34,486 nucleotides of DNA, from NCBI GenBank assembly GCA_007132715.1, contig SLOE01000121.1, forward strand, positions 1 through 34,486, in the 5' to 3' direction. Shown one piece after another: positions 7,901 through 17,185 of the stretch (its first letter is position 1; each line of letters starts with the position of its first letter). The notes under the pieces were generated by a model. It worked only from the letters and a program-made list of their open reading frames with translations, was not told the DNA's origin and did not search any database. This DNA is from Bacteroidales bacterium (GTDB lineage: Bacteria; Bacteroidota; Bacteroidia; Bacteroidales; PUMT01). A program made the position numbers and the translations under genes.

Positions 7901-7936
7901 GATACGATAAGATACGATTTTATTCGATAATGATAC
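7901..7936. repeat. tandem GATACGAT-type decamer repeats upstream of fic
   Basis: Three imperfect decamers in a row (gatacgataa, gatacgattt, tattcgataa) followed by tgatac give about one repeat per helical turn, 30-65 bp upstream of the fic ATG. Head-to-tail sites on one face of DNA are typical of operators, and the Fic protein carries its own winged helix. No protein-binding data are implied. Confidence 0.45.
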
Positions 7937-8171
7937 TGTCTTCTAAATGCCCTGTTTATATGTTGGGAAAAGGTGTTTATGCATCTGATTGTGTTGTGTG
8001 TGGGTGGACAATGGGTTGTATCGTCCTGAAAAAGTTTAGGGTTTTTCTGTATATCATGCAATGGAGGTTTGTATGTTTTGATGGGTAGGAGTGGGGTGAA
8101 CCGGTGGGGGAGTTCGGTGGTTTAATGATATGGGTGGGAGGGTTTGGTCTGTTGCGGGAGAAAGCGACATA
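7937..8171. other. gene-free stretch, G-rich on the plus strand
   Basis: No reading frame with coding character lies between the fic upstream repeats and the terminator of the giant T9SS gene. From about 8060 to 8158 the plus strand is strikingly G-rich and C-poor, with runs GGGG, GGGGG, and GGG-T-GGG-A-GGG (8132-8142). This could fold as a G-quadruplex if a fourth run (8146-8147 or 8156-8158) joins. Confidence 0.4.
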
Positions 8172-8201
8172 AAAATAGCGGCAGGTTGCTGCCGCTATTT
8201 T
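8172..8201 (-). terminator. strong intrinsic terminator of the giant T9SS gene
   Basis: A perfect 13-bp inverted repeat (AAAATAGCGGCAG, loop GTTG, CTGCCGCTATTTT). On the minus strand the stem ends in a T-run (ATTTTTATG). It sits 31 bp after the stop codon of the 1860-aa gene, and its A/T-flanked symmetry would let it work in both directions. Confidence 0.8.
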
Positions 8202-8232
8202 GTGGTCTTTCTGCCGGTGGGGCAGTGGTCTG

Positions 8233-11200
8233 TTACCTGAACACCATCTTGACTGTTTTGACTGATCCGTTGTCTCTTATCCTCAGGAAGTAGATGCCCC
8301 TGGCGGCGCTTCTCAGGTCAATGGTTTCCCTGAGATCTCCGGCGCCCTGGTACTCCCTCGCATAAACGAGATTTCCGGTAACGCTTATTACTTCAACAGT
8401 TATCGCTTTTCCGGGCTTGCCGGCATACTCGAGGTTGAACAACCCGTCGCCCGGGTTGGGATATACAACAACCCTGTCGCGTGCGATATCGGGCAATGTA
8501 AGACCCACGGGTATGAGGTTGACGGTTATTTCAACATCATCGTCGGTGATGGTAAATGTTCCGCTGTCATCCTCATAACCTTCGGCTGACACTGAAAAAC
8601 CGTAATCTTCTCCTGCCGGCAAAGTTACTTCTGCTTTTCCGTCAGTACCGGTCGTAAGCCATGCTACCTCGCCTATTGCAAGGACAGTGATTTCTGCTCC
8701 TTCAATGGGGCTGCCGTCAGCTGCAAGTACTGTGAAGGTGACCGTCCAGTCTGTCTTTATGAAGTTTGCGGTCAGTGTGATGTCTGAACCGGGCATTGTA
8801 TATGTGAAGCCGGCTTCATCACTAACCTCTTCTTCGTCTTCATCTGTCCAGTTCACGAAGGCATAGCCGTCGGCCGCAACGGCATTCAGACCGATCTCGT
8901 CGCCTTCTTCATATTCTCCGCCCCCGGTCACGGTTCCGGCGTCTGCCGGATCGGCCCTGAGGGTAAGGGTATATGTCTCTGCACCCTCTGCAATGAACCA
9001 GGCAGTAAGTTGGAGATCCTCAGCCGGCATTTCGAAGATGTAGGGGTTATCGGTGCTGACCTTCTCATTGTCTTTCCACCATCCGCTGAATTCATACCCT
9101 GCATTTGCGAATGCCTCAAGGTACACCTCTTCTTCGAAATGATACCAGCCTTCTCCTGTAACCGATCCGGCACCGTCGGGTTTGACAGCGACACTTACAT
9201 CGAAATCACGGTCAATGATGGTGAGCATGAATTTTGCAGGTGCTCCCGTATCAAAGTAGATGTCAATGCCTACGTAGATATAGAAATCGCCTTTTGAAAC
9301 CCCGGTTGCATCAAACATACCGGAACCTTTCCCGTTGTCATCGTCGCCACCGATATAGATCCGCAGAACGGCCGTCGTGCCGTCATCGTCAAGGATCTCC
9401 CAGTCATCATACCTGAACTTTTCAAAGGACCATCCGTAGTTTATTAAAAGGGTCAGGCTGTCAACATAGGAGGCGTCGTTCCATGTGATCAGGGTTTCAA
9501 AGTACTCCGGCATGTCAAATTCAAAATAGGTAGCAGAGGATGGATCAATGGTCGCATTGACAACGCCGCTTTCAATTGCGGTAATTGTGAGCAGTGCATC
9601 ATAACCATCATCAAATATGATGGTGAGATCAATCTCATCGTCTGCCTCCTGCAGCATGCCGGAGAGGTAGCTATCGTGGATGAAGAGCCATACACCTTCA
9701 ATCCTGTAATCATCGTCTTCAGTCAGCGCAATACCGGATTCCTCGACCGCGGTTATGCTGCCTCCGGTGACAGAAAGGATGCTGGTGTGCAGGTCGCCCG
9801 GGTTGGACAGGTCATATACCAGCTCTGAAGGATCAAAATAGGCCCTTACAGAGGGAACTATATACACGCCAAACCATTCTAAGTGACCGCTCCCGAATTC
9901 GACATGGAAACCGATAACATCCCCTGCTTCGGGATCAAGTCCCGTTATGAATCCGGCTGATATGGTTAGCACGTCACCGTCTATGGTATAATCGCTATCC
10001 TTTTCAAGCTCAACTGACATGTATTCACCTGACCCGGGATCCTGGAACATATGCCACACTGCAGCTATTTCAGATTCACTTCCCCAGTCGATCATTATTT
10101 CCACATCCTCCTCCTCAGCCAGTCCGAATACCGTAACATCGGGTGTCAGGGAAGGCCTTTGGTAAACTCCTGTAGTAAAGCTTATAACCAGGTCATCCTC
10201 CATTGCAACATAATTGGTTACCGCATCTACCACCGAATAGGCCGGTATGTGGAGGATGTAGGAGGTTTCATTTACAAGCGGCCATTCCGGGATAATATGG
10301 AGCTCATTGCCGTTTATGACCATTACCTGCAGTGACCAGTATTCATTTTCCGCGCTCCTGAGGTAAATATCCCTGAAACCATCGTAAAGTCCTCCTTCGC
10401 TTATATCACGTTCGAAGATGATCACTATATCGGTTGCAGGTGATACATCCGCATCGCCGTCAGCAGGAATTGTTTCCATAACAACAACGAACACCTGGTC
10501 ATCCCGCTCAAGAACAAAGTTGAACCTGTTACCGTCATGCACCTCTTTCACAGTTATGGTTTCTTCCAGGGTGATGTATCCCCAGGCCTCAACCTGCAGG
10601 TCGTATGTGCCGGAGGGGAGAGACAGCTCCGCGATGCCGTGCTGGTCGGTTACCACCGTGACATCAGTGTCGCCGTCATCGGTTATGTTGATCTCAGCAT
10701 TGGGAACCCCTGTACCCGGGCTGTGCATATCTTCAATGGTTATCCTGATCCACCATGTGGGATCGGTAATTGTTACTGTAAAAGGTGCCGGGTCACCCAC
10801 ATCAAACACAACATACCCGTTGACCACATAATCATCACCTTTTACGGCACTTCCCTTTTTGGACGGGGAGTAGATCTTCAGGGTCGCGCTCTCCTGGTCA
10901 ATCTCTTCTACCGCGAAGATCATATCGATCTCATCTCCATCGATCAGTACATAAACCCTTTCTACTTCGCTTGCATCATTCCACGTTACTGTAGTCTCAA
11001 ATTCAGTGGCATCGGAGAAGTCCGCGAATACAAACTCACCGGGGTCAATGGTTGCCCCCATGATCTCCCTGAATGTGGCGGTGAGGGTGGCATCCGATCC
11101 GGGCATTACGAATTTGCCGGCTGTCAGCTCCACCGGATCTCCCTCTTCATCTGTCCATTCCGTGAACACCCAGCCTTCTGTTGTTTCCACACTCAGCGAA

Positions 11201-13815
11201 ACTTCTTCGCCTTCAGTGTATTTACCTGCACCTGAAACAACTCCAGCCCCTTCGGGATCCACCAGGAGAGTGAGTTCGTAGATCCCGGTGCCTTCGGTTA
11301 CGAAACGGGCAGTAAGGGTGACATCATGAGCCGGCATCGTGAAATCAAATGCGGCTTCGTCACTTATCTGCACACCGTCTTTTCGCCAGTTCATGAACTC
11401 ATATCCGGCATTGGCTTCGGCATTAAGGCTGACCTCTTCACCGGCGTGATAAGATCCCTGGCCGGTAAGGACACCACCTTCGGCCGGTTCGGCCTCGAGT
11501 GTCAGATCATACTTCGGTTCTTCAAGTACGGTGTATCTGCTGAACCCGTCAACGGTGAATGTAAGTACATTGTCAACGAGTTCTGCGGTTGTGTTGGCCC
11601 TGACATCCTCGGGTGCGTCATAATCTGCTTCGACACCGAATTCGGTCTTTCTGATTGTGAAAGAGGTCAGTTCATAGCCTTCTACCAGGATATCAGCTTC
11701 GCGGCCGGCCAGGAATGTAAGCGATGCCGGATCGATCTCTACGTAGTAGATGCCGTCACCGGGGATGCTTACCAGCGCCAGTCCGTCATGCAGCGCCGTC
11801 AGCTCCTGCCTGTTGTCAATAATGTTAAGTCCGGGGCCGAACTTAATGGAGCCGTGATCTTCCCTTGCAAAATCAATATCTTTTTCGGTATCATAGAGGT
11901 TGTCAAAATCTTCGAGCCCGGGGACGGCGGTTATGTCCCCGAAAGGGATCTCCACCCCCACGATTGCAAGTCCCCAATCCGACCCTGAATGCGGATCATA
12001 CTCATGATCAGCAATGGGGAAGGGTCCTGTTGGGAATCCCCCGTTTGATATATCAAAGCCTATCACACCCTGCGACACTCCATCCTTTATTGTTCCGGTT
12101 ACTGTGAAGCGCCCTCCGGCGATACTGCTTACAACCCTGTTGTCGAGGACTGCTTCCTCATCGAACTGGTCCGGGCCGCTATAAATACCTTCAGTCACAC
12201 TGGGTGTCAGGCCGTCGGGGAAATCAGGGTGGAATATTTCCACACCGAACTCATCACCTGCGAAATATATCCTGTCAACATCGTCATCAACAAAGGTAAC
12301 CGAGAACATTGCCGGATCATCTTCGCCCCCTTCAAGAACAACTTCAACAAGTGCGCCATCTTCATCAACTTCAAATGGCATCCAGCCCACCGGGTCATAA
12401 TCCGGTGCATCAATAAGATATTGGTAGCTGCCTTCGGGAAGCAAAAAATGGAGATTCCCCCCGGGATCAGTATGAAGATACGGTATATGCCCGAGAATTA
12501 TTGGGCTGACCCCTTCAATTTGAACTCCTGTATGGCTTACAGGGTTACCGGACTGGTCAGTTACCTCAAAAACCACTTCTTTACCGGACATGAACCTCAG
12601 ATCATCCATATAAAGCACTGCGCCTTCCTCTTCTCCGGACCTCATATCAATGCGCAGAAAATCCGGCTCCTGGTGATAATAATTCTGCCAGGCAATAAAC
12701 TCTGTGTATTCGTCAGCGGGAGGGAACTGCAGGAAGTTGCCCCCGACATCATAATCACCGGCCAGAAACTGGAATGAAAGGAAAGCATCTGATGCGGCGG
12801 ACAGGTATTTGTATGCTCCGCCTATAAATTGAGGCGTTCCGGTGAACGGAATTCCGCCGTCATCCCAAAGTCCTTCTCCCAGCGAAAGCATGCCCGATAC
12901 TATATTGCCTTCATCCCATACGTCGAACAGGACGGACTCCAGCCTTACAGCATAATCGCCGGAATAGCTTTCTGCCGTCCTTGTTACGTTCTCAATATCG
13001 TAGGCTGCAAGGTAAGTGTTGCTTGATGTCCACCCTTCGGGATCATATGCAGTGATATCTTCCCAGTCCTCAAAGCTGCCGTTGAGGTCGTGACCGGGAA
13101 CTTCTGCGCCATCAAGGGAAAAGTAAATATTGTCGACCATTATCCAGCTGCCCGCGACCGGGGAGAAATCCGGCAGGCCATTTCCCTTCTTGTAATCCTC
13201 ATCATCCTGGTCACCAAAAATAAAGGAGCTGGTAAAGATGACCAGAAGTTCATCAACATCTATTGCAGTCCCGTCCAGAAAATCAATTTCAAAGTCCTGC
13301 CAGCTGTCATTCTGTCCTGTAACGATCATCATGGTGTCACAAACCGGCTCCCCATCGCTTAATAAATATATCCATACAATTGCGGCATCGCCCTCCTTTA
13401 CATCGTATTTAAGCGAAAAATGGCCCTTGTCGACGGTGTTAACCCAGGGCCTTGGCAATGGCATGCCTTCCTCATCATCATATTCATCTTCATCTCCTTT
13501 GAAAGGGGTGGCGAATCCTTTTTTGTCCTGCCCGGGAAACTTGCCGTACACGGCATACCCCAGTGCCACATAGTCGTATTCCTCTTCAAGAACGCTGGTC
13601 AGTCTGAGTGAATAGCTCCCGTCAACCCGGTCGTCCGACCTTACTGTTGTATAAAGCGCTGTGTTCGGTGATTCATCTGTCAGCCAGCCAATGGGACTGC
13701 TGAAGAGGAATTTCTCTTCCCAGTTCTCGAAGTTTCCGTTGGGAATGATCGATTGTGAGTTCAATGCTGTAAACCCAAAAAACAGGGTAGCAAAGAAGAG
13801 TAATGGTTTTTTCAT
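8233..13815 (-). CDS. giant modular secreted protein with T9SS sorting domain (1860 aa)
   Basis: Signal peptide at 1-21 (MKKPLLFFATLFFGFTALNS). Two related beta-sandwich modules follow (about 22-235 and 240-410), each with NG-FE-WE and a late VDN/MDDL-F motif, like carbohydrate-binding PCMD-type domains. Carboxypeptidase-regulatory-like folds appear at about 412-500, 1020-1103 and 1690-1770. Four InlB-B-like repeats (GYEFMNW, WVFTEWTDEEG, GYEFSGWW, GYAFVNWTDEDEEE) occur at about 768-838, 845-915, 1537-1607 and 1614-1686. CBM_X2-like modules lie at about 920-1016, 1220-1322, 1323-1416 and 1420-1534. An SbsA-type Ig-like domain is at 1108-1217. The C-terminal T9SS type A sorting domain (about 1774-1860, with VVVYPNPGDGLFNLEY and ending VKTVKMVFR) directs export and surface attachment. 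No catalytic domain is recognised. It is very acidic, with many DD/EE runs. The likely role is adhesion or substrate binding (inference). It is transcribed alone and has a strong terminator. Confidence 0.9.
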   Translation of the reverse strand: MKKPLLFFATLFFGFTALNSQSIIPNGNFENWEEKFLFSSPIGWLTDESPNTALYTTVRSDDRVDGSYSLRLTSVLEEEYDYVALGYAVYGKFPGQDKKGFATPFKGDEDEYDDEEGMPLPRPWVNTVDKGHFSLKYDVKEGDAAIVWIYLLSDGEPVCDTMMIVTGQNDSWQDFEIDFLDGTAIDVDELLVIFTSSFIFGDQDDEDYKKGNGLPDFSPVAGSWIMVDNIYFSLDGAEVPGHDLNGSFEDWEDITAYDPEGWTSSNTYLAAYDIENVTRTAESYSGDYAVRLESVLFDVWDEGNIVSGMLSLGEGLWDDGGIPFTGTPQFIGGAYKYLSAASDAFLSFQFLAGDYDVGGNFLQFPPADEYTEFIAWQNYYHQEPDFLRIDMRSGEEEGAVLYMDDLRFMSGKEVVFEVTDQSGNPVSHTGVQIEGVSPIILGHIPYLHTDPGGNLHFLLPEGSYQYLIDAPDYDPVGWMPFEVDEDGALVEVVLEGGEDDPAMFSVTFVDDDVDRIYFAGDEFGVEIFHPDFPDGLTPSVTEGIYSGPDQFDEEAVLDNRVVSSIAGGRFTVTGTIKDGVSQGVIGFDISNGGFPTGPFPIADHEYDPHSGSDWGLAIVGVEIPFGDITAVPGLEDFDNLYDTEKDIDFAREDHGSIKFGPGLNIIDNRQELTALHDGLALVSIPGDGIYYVEIDPASLTFLAGREADILVEGYELTSFTIRKTEFGVEADYDAPEDVRANTTAELVDNVLTFTVDGFSRYTVLEEPKYDLTLEAEPAEGGVLTGQGSYHAGEEVSLNAEANAGYEFMNWRKDGVQISDEAAFDFTMPAHDVTLTARFVTEGTGIYELTLLVDPEGAGVVSGAGKYTEGEEVSLSVETTEGWVFTEWTDEEGDPVELTAGKFVMPGSDATLTATFREIMGATIDPGEFVFADFSDATEFETTVTWNDASEVERVYVLIDGDEIDMIFAVEEIDQESATLKIYSPSKKGSAVKGDDYVVNGYVVFDVGDPAPFTVTITDPTWWIRITIEDMHSPGTGVPNAEINITDDGDTDVTVVTDQHGIAELSLPSGTYDLQVEAWGYITLEETITVKEVHDGNRFNFVLERDDQVFVVVMETIPADGDADVSPATDIVIIFERDISEGGLYDGFRDIYLRSAENEYWSLQVMVINGNELHIIPEWPLVNETSYILHIPAYSVVDAVTNYVAMEDDLVISFTTGVYQRPSLTPDVTVFGLAEEEDVEIMIDWGSESEIAAVWHMFQDPGSGEYMSVELEKDSDYTIDGDVLTISAGFITGLDPEAGDVIGFHVEFGSGHLEWFGVYIVPSVRAYFDPSELVYDLSNPGDLHTSILSVTGGSITAVEESGIALTEDDDYRIEGVWLFIHDSYLSGMLQEADDEIDLTIIFDDGYDALLTITAIESGVVNATIDPSSATYFEFDMPEYFETLITWNDASYVDSLTLLINYGWSFEKFRYDDWEILDDDGTTAVLRIYIGGDDDNGKGSGMFDATGVSKGDFYIYVGIDIYFDTGAPAKFMLTIIDRDFDVSVAVKPDGAGSVTGEGWYHFEEEVYLEAFANAGYEFSGWWKDNEKVSTDNPYIFEMPAEDLQLTAWFIAEGAETYTLTLRADPADAGTVTGGGEYEEGDEIGLNAVAADGYAFVNWTDEDEEEVSDEAGFTYTMPGSDITLTANFIKTDWTVTFTVLAADGSPIEGAEITVLAIGEVAWLTTGTDGKAEVTLPAGEDYGFSVSAEGYEDDSGTFTITDDDVEITVNLIPVGLTLPDIARDRVVVYPNPGDGLFNLEYAGKPGKAITVEVISVTGNLVYAREYQGAGDLRETIDLRSAARGIYFLRIRDNGSVKTVKMVFR

Positions 13816-14057
13816 ATTATGAAGGCTTTTGGTTTTGTTATATTATGTCTGTTCAAAATTGATCTGCTTCACTTCGTAAGATATGGAGATAAATTATAAA
13901 TAGCAATATTTCGCCCCTTAAAAAAACAGCCCCGTTTGCTGCACTGAAAGGAACGGGATTATTTAAATACCGGGTTTGAGGTTTCAGCAAATTCTCTGTT
14001 CCGGATTATGCTAATCCGTTGGTGTTTTGTAATATTGCAAACAAAAATTATACCACT

Positions 14058-14807
14058 ATGCCTGACAAGATATTCAATCACCGCAGTATAAGAAAATACA
14101 AAAGCGACCCGGTAGACGAGGGTCTGCTGCAGACAATCCTTTCGGCCGGCACCAGGGCTTCCACTACCGGTAACATGCAGGTTTACAGTATGGTTGTGAC
14201 CAGGGATGAGCAGCTGAGAGAGAAGTTGTGGGAGTGCCATTTCAAGCAGGACATGGTTTTGCAGGCTCCGGTACACATCACTTTCTGTGCCGATTTCAAC
14301 AGGTTCAACAAATGGTGTGAACAACGAAAGGCTGTGCCGGGCTATGATAATTACCTTTCATTCTTTACCGCAGCTATTGATGCGCTTCTTGTTTCGCAGA
14401 ATGTATGCCTGGCTGCCGAGGAAAAGGGTCTTGGCATATGTTACCTGGGTACTGCAACCTACAATGCAGCCAAGATCATTGATATTCTCAGTCTTCCCCG
14501 TGGAGTGGTGCCGGTTGCTGCTATCGCACTGGGCTACCCTGATGAGGAGCCGGGCCTGACTGACAGGTTGCCGCTTGAAGGTGTCGTGCACTATGAAAGG
14601 TACAGCGACTATGAACCTGCTGATATTGACAGGATATATGCGGAGAAGGAGGCATCTGACCTGACAAGGGAGCTGCTGGAGATAAACAGGAAGGAGACCC
14701 TTGCACAGATTTTTACCGACAACCGCTACAGGAAACAGGACAATGTGCACTTCTCAAAGGAGTTCCTCATGGTGATCAGAGAGCAGGGGTTCATGAACAA
14801 CGAATGA
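14058..14807 (+). CDS. nitroreductase family (NfsA-like) flavoprotein
   Basis: FMN-dependent NAD(P)H oxidoreductases of this family reduce nitro compounds, quinones or flavins in the cytoplasm. The N-terminal HRSIRKYKSDPVDEG, the TRASTTGNMQVYS segment contacting FMN, and the EEKGLGICYLG segment are all present. The C-terminal extension after the core (YSDYEPADIDRIYAEKE) is the NfsA-type tail. The start at 14058 (MPDKIFNHRS) is chosen because the 13 codons upstream lack similarity and would overlap the expected leader. The 242 bp between this start and the giant T9SS gene's start holds both divergent promoters but no further gene. Only a loose TAnnTTTG-like box (TAATATTG) is visible near 14030. 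The physiological substrate is unknown. Confidence 0.87.
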   Translation: MPDKIFNHRSIRKYKSDPVDEGLLQTILSAGTRASTTGNMQVYSMVVTRDEQLREKLWECHFKQDMVLQAPVHITFCADFNRFNKWCEQRKAVPGYDNYLSFFTAAIDALLVSQNVCLAAEEKGLGICYLGTATYNAAKIIDILSLPRGVVPVAAIALGYPDEEPGLTDRLPLEGVVHYERYSDYEPADIDRIYAEKEASDLTRELLEINRKETLAQIFTDNRYRKQDNVHFSKEFLMVIREQGFMNNE

Positions 14808-14884
14808 CCGGTTGGTGATCTTCAACCGTCCTGATATGCTCCTCATATATCACGAATGTTTGTCGGGGATGGGGACCGCCAGTT

Positions 14885-15640
14885 TCAGAATCCGTAGATT
14901 GTAAACCCGCCGTCAACGTTTATTGTCTGCCCCGTGATGTAGGAAGCTGCCGGCATGCAAAGGAAAGCGACAGCCGCGGCTACGTCGGCCGGATCGCCTA
15001 TCTTTTTCAGTGGGGTGCGGGCGATCACCTCTTCCCTGTATTTTTTGTCGCTGAGGACCGACCCGGCGAGCGGGGTGCTGATATACCAGGGGGCAACGGC
15101 ATTTACCCTGATATTGTCAGCCGCCCATTCCGCCGCAAGATATTTCGTCATGTGTATCATGGCCGATTTGGTCATACCGTAAACGACGCCGGTGCGAACG
15201 CTTGTCTGTCCCGCGACCGAGCTTATGTTGACAATATTACCCTGTGGCGATCTTTTCAGAAGGGGGTGGAGCTTCCTGCAAAGATCCCAGGATGACCGGA
15301 GGTTGGTGTTGACGATAGTGTCATACTCCTTATCCGAGTAATCCACTGTCGGTTTGCGGATGTTCATCCCTGCATTGTTCACCAGTATATCGAGGCTGTC
15401 CCATCTCTCTTTCAGGGCTGCAACAAGCATTTCCCGCTGCCCTTTGTCGCTGATATCGCATGCCATCCCGGCGGAGCTGCCGATATTGCCTGTAACGGTG
15501 ATGATATCATCCTGTTTCCTTGCAACGATAAATACTTCGGTACCAAGGGATGCGAGCTCAGTGGCTACAGCCAGTCCGATCCCTTTTGTGCCCCCGGTTA
15601 CCAGGGCCCGTTTTCCTTCAAGTCTCCACCGTTCAGTCAT
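14885..15640 (-). CDS. short-chain dehydrogenase/reductase (SDR)
   Basis: A classical SDR with Rossmann motif TGGTKGIG (15-22), NNAG (88-91), and the catalytic set Asn113, Ser141, Tyr154 and Lys158 (YGMTK). The C-terminus [15 protein letters not shown] is typical. The 251-aa length is normal. The closest feel is to tropinone-reductase-like or 3-oxoacyl-ACP-reductase-like enzymes, but the substrate cannot be fixed. It starts 5 nt after the pyruvate kinase stop codon, so the two are probably co-transcribed and translationally linked. The functional link to glycolysis is unclear. Confidence 0.88.
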   Translation of the reverse strand: MTERWRLEGKRALVTGGTKGIGLAVATELASLGTEVFIVARKQDDIITVTGNIGSSAGMACDISDKGQREMLVAALKERWDSLDILVNNAGMNIRKPTVDYSDKEYDTIVNTNLRSSWDLCRKLHPLLKRSPQGNIVNISSVAGQTSVRTGVVYGMTKSAMIHMTKYLAAEWAADNIRVNAVAPWYISTPLAGSVLSDKKYREEVIARTPLKKIGDPADVAAAVAFLCMPAASYITGQTINVDGGFTIYGF

Positions 15641-15645
15641 AACAG

Positions 15646-17067
15646 TCAGGCCTCCTCTCTCAGCAGGTTCTTTACTGTTCCTATTTCTACGTATGACGCG
15701 CCTGTGCTGTGTCCGAAATTTCCGGCAATCACCACCACCAGGCTGCTCTCTTTCACCACCCCTTCACGTAAAAGGGAGTTGACAGCCTGATGCACGAATT
15801 CGTGTGAGGTTTCGCTCGGATCCATATAATGAGCATTTACACCGTATGAGAGGGCAAGTTCCCTTACCACCCTGCGGTCGTAAACTTTAGCCCATACCAT
15901 CTTGCTGCCCCTGTAGGCTGTAAGCCCCCTGATGGTCCTGCCGGACATGGAGTCGGCAATGATAGCCTTTGCCGACAGGTCGACAGCCGCCTTGACGGCG
16001 GCCTTGATAAGGAATGCGGATATGCGGTTGTTAATGACAACAACGGGGATGTCGTTTAGCGTATCCTTGGTCTTTTCCACCTCCTCGGCAACAGATGCCA
16101 TTGTCCGGAGCGATTCGAGAGGGTAGGAGCCGTAGGCGGTCTCGCCGCTCAGCATTATTGCATCGGTCTGGCTGTAGATGGCGTTTGCAATGTCGCTTAC
16201 TTCGGCTCGTGTGGGGCGGGGATTGGTTATCATGCTGTGAAGCATCTGCGTGGCGATTATCACAGGCTTTCTTCTTTCAATGCATTTATCTATCAGTATC
16301 TTCTGGATGCCCGGGATCTTTGCGTAGGGTATCTCGATTGCCAGGTCGCCCCTTGCAACCATAATCCCGTAGGCGTGGTCAAGGATCTCATCGATATTGT
16401 CGACACCTGACTGGTTCTCGATCTTGGCTATTATCTTGACCTTGCTGTTGTGCTTGTCAAAGATCTCCTGTACCTCAATTACATCTTCCTTGTTCCGGAC
16501 GAATGAGTGGGCTATGAAATCGATATCTTCGTCTATTGCCAGTTGTACAAACTCCCTGTCCCTGTCGTTCAGTGCCGGCAGGTTTATGTCAATGCCGGGG
16601 ATGTTTACGCTTTTTTTGCCCAGGATAATGCCCGGGTTGCCTGCTTCGCACACAAGGTGATCCTTTTCTACCGATCTGACTATCAACTCAACATCTCCGT
16701 CATCGATAAGCAGGCAACTGCCGGCCGGAATATCATTCACAATTTTTCCATAGGACATGTAAATTGTATTACCGGATGATTTTTTTCCGGGTTCGCCCCT
16801 CACGATCACCTGATCGCCCTTTTTCACCTGTAGCCCCTTCTCTGTGGGATTGGTCCTTATCTCAGGACCTTTGGTGTCTATGAGTATCGCTATCCTGTCA
16901 GATACCTCCCTTACATTTCTCACTACCTTGAGGGTGTCCTCCGGTTCCTGGTGGGCGGTATTGAGCCTGACGGCATTCATGCCTGAATTGAAAAGGTCGG
17001 TAAGGAAAGGAACTCCGCAGTTTCTGTCAGAGATAGTAGCAACGATCTTGGTCTTCTTGTTCAGCAT
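15646..17067 (-). CDS. pyk: pyruvate kinase
   Basis: Catalyses phosphoenolpyruvate plus ADP to pyruvate plus ATP, the last glycolytic step. Visible are the N-terminal [11 protein letters not shown], the substrate loop [23 protein letters not shown], the active-site IIAKIEN (Lys215, Glu217), the metal-binding [10 protein letters not shown] (Asp241) and ATQMLHSM with [15 protein letters not shown]. The C-terminal allosteric domain is present (total 473 aa). ATG at 17067 is preferred over an upstream TTG at 17094, because GGAGAA lies about 11 nt before the ATG. An exact -7 promoter box precedes it. It heads a two-gene operon with the SDR. Confidence 0.94.
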   Translation of the reverse strand: MLNKKTKIVATISDRNCGVPFLTDLFNSGMNAVRLNTAHQEPEDTLKVVRNVREVSDRIAILIDTKGPEIRTNPTEKGLQVKKGDQVIVRGEPGKKSSGNTIYMSYGKIVNDIPAGSCLLIDDGDVELIVRSVEKDHLVCEAGNPGIILGKKSVNIPGIDINLPALNDRDREFVQLAIDEDIDFIAHSFVRNKEDVIEVQEIFDKHNSKVKIIAKIENQSGVDNIDEILDHAYGIMVARGDLAIEIPYAKIPGIQKILIDKCIERRKPVIIATQMLHSMITNPRPTRAEVSDIANAIYSQTDAIMLSGETAYGSYPLESLRTMASVAEEVEKTKDTLNDIPVVVINNRISAFLIKAAVKAAVDLSAKAIIADSMSGRTIRGLTAYRGSKMVWAKVYDRRVVRELALSYGVNAHYMDPSETSHEFVHQAVNSLLREGVVKESSLVVVIAGNFGHSTGASYVEIGTVKNLLREEA

Positions 17068-17102
17068 TTTGTGTTGGTTCTCCGTGGTTATCAAAATAAG
17101 CC

Positions 17103-17110
17103 CAAAGTTA
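17103..17110 (-). promoter_or_regulatory. Bacteroidota-type -7 promoter box (TAACTTTG) for pyk
   Basis: On the minus strand TAACTTTG matches TAnnTTTG exactly, 36 nt before the chosen pyk ATG. It also supports rejecting the TTG start, which would sit almost at the predicted transcription start. Confidence 0.5.
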
Positions 17111-17185
17111 CAATATTAGCCTCAACGGTCATATAAAAAATGGACTATATTTACAATACTTAATTACCGGCAAACTTCAAGCGCA

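Noticed and set aside
7901-7936. CRISPR array
   Set aside because: The decamers are directly adjacent without spacers and too short; no cas gene is present.
10537-11235. Long plus-strand open frame (232 codons) opposite the giant T9SS gene
   Set aside because: It is fully antisense to a well-supported modular protein, has no recognisable domain or ribosome-binding site, and arises from the biased codon use of the acidic repeats. Other long opposite-strand frames (for example 12229-12777, 466-1083, 27410-28021) were rejected for the same reason.
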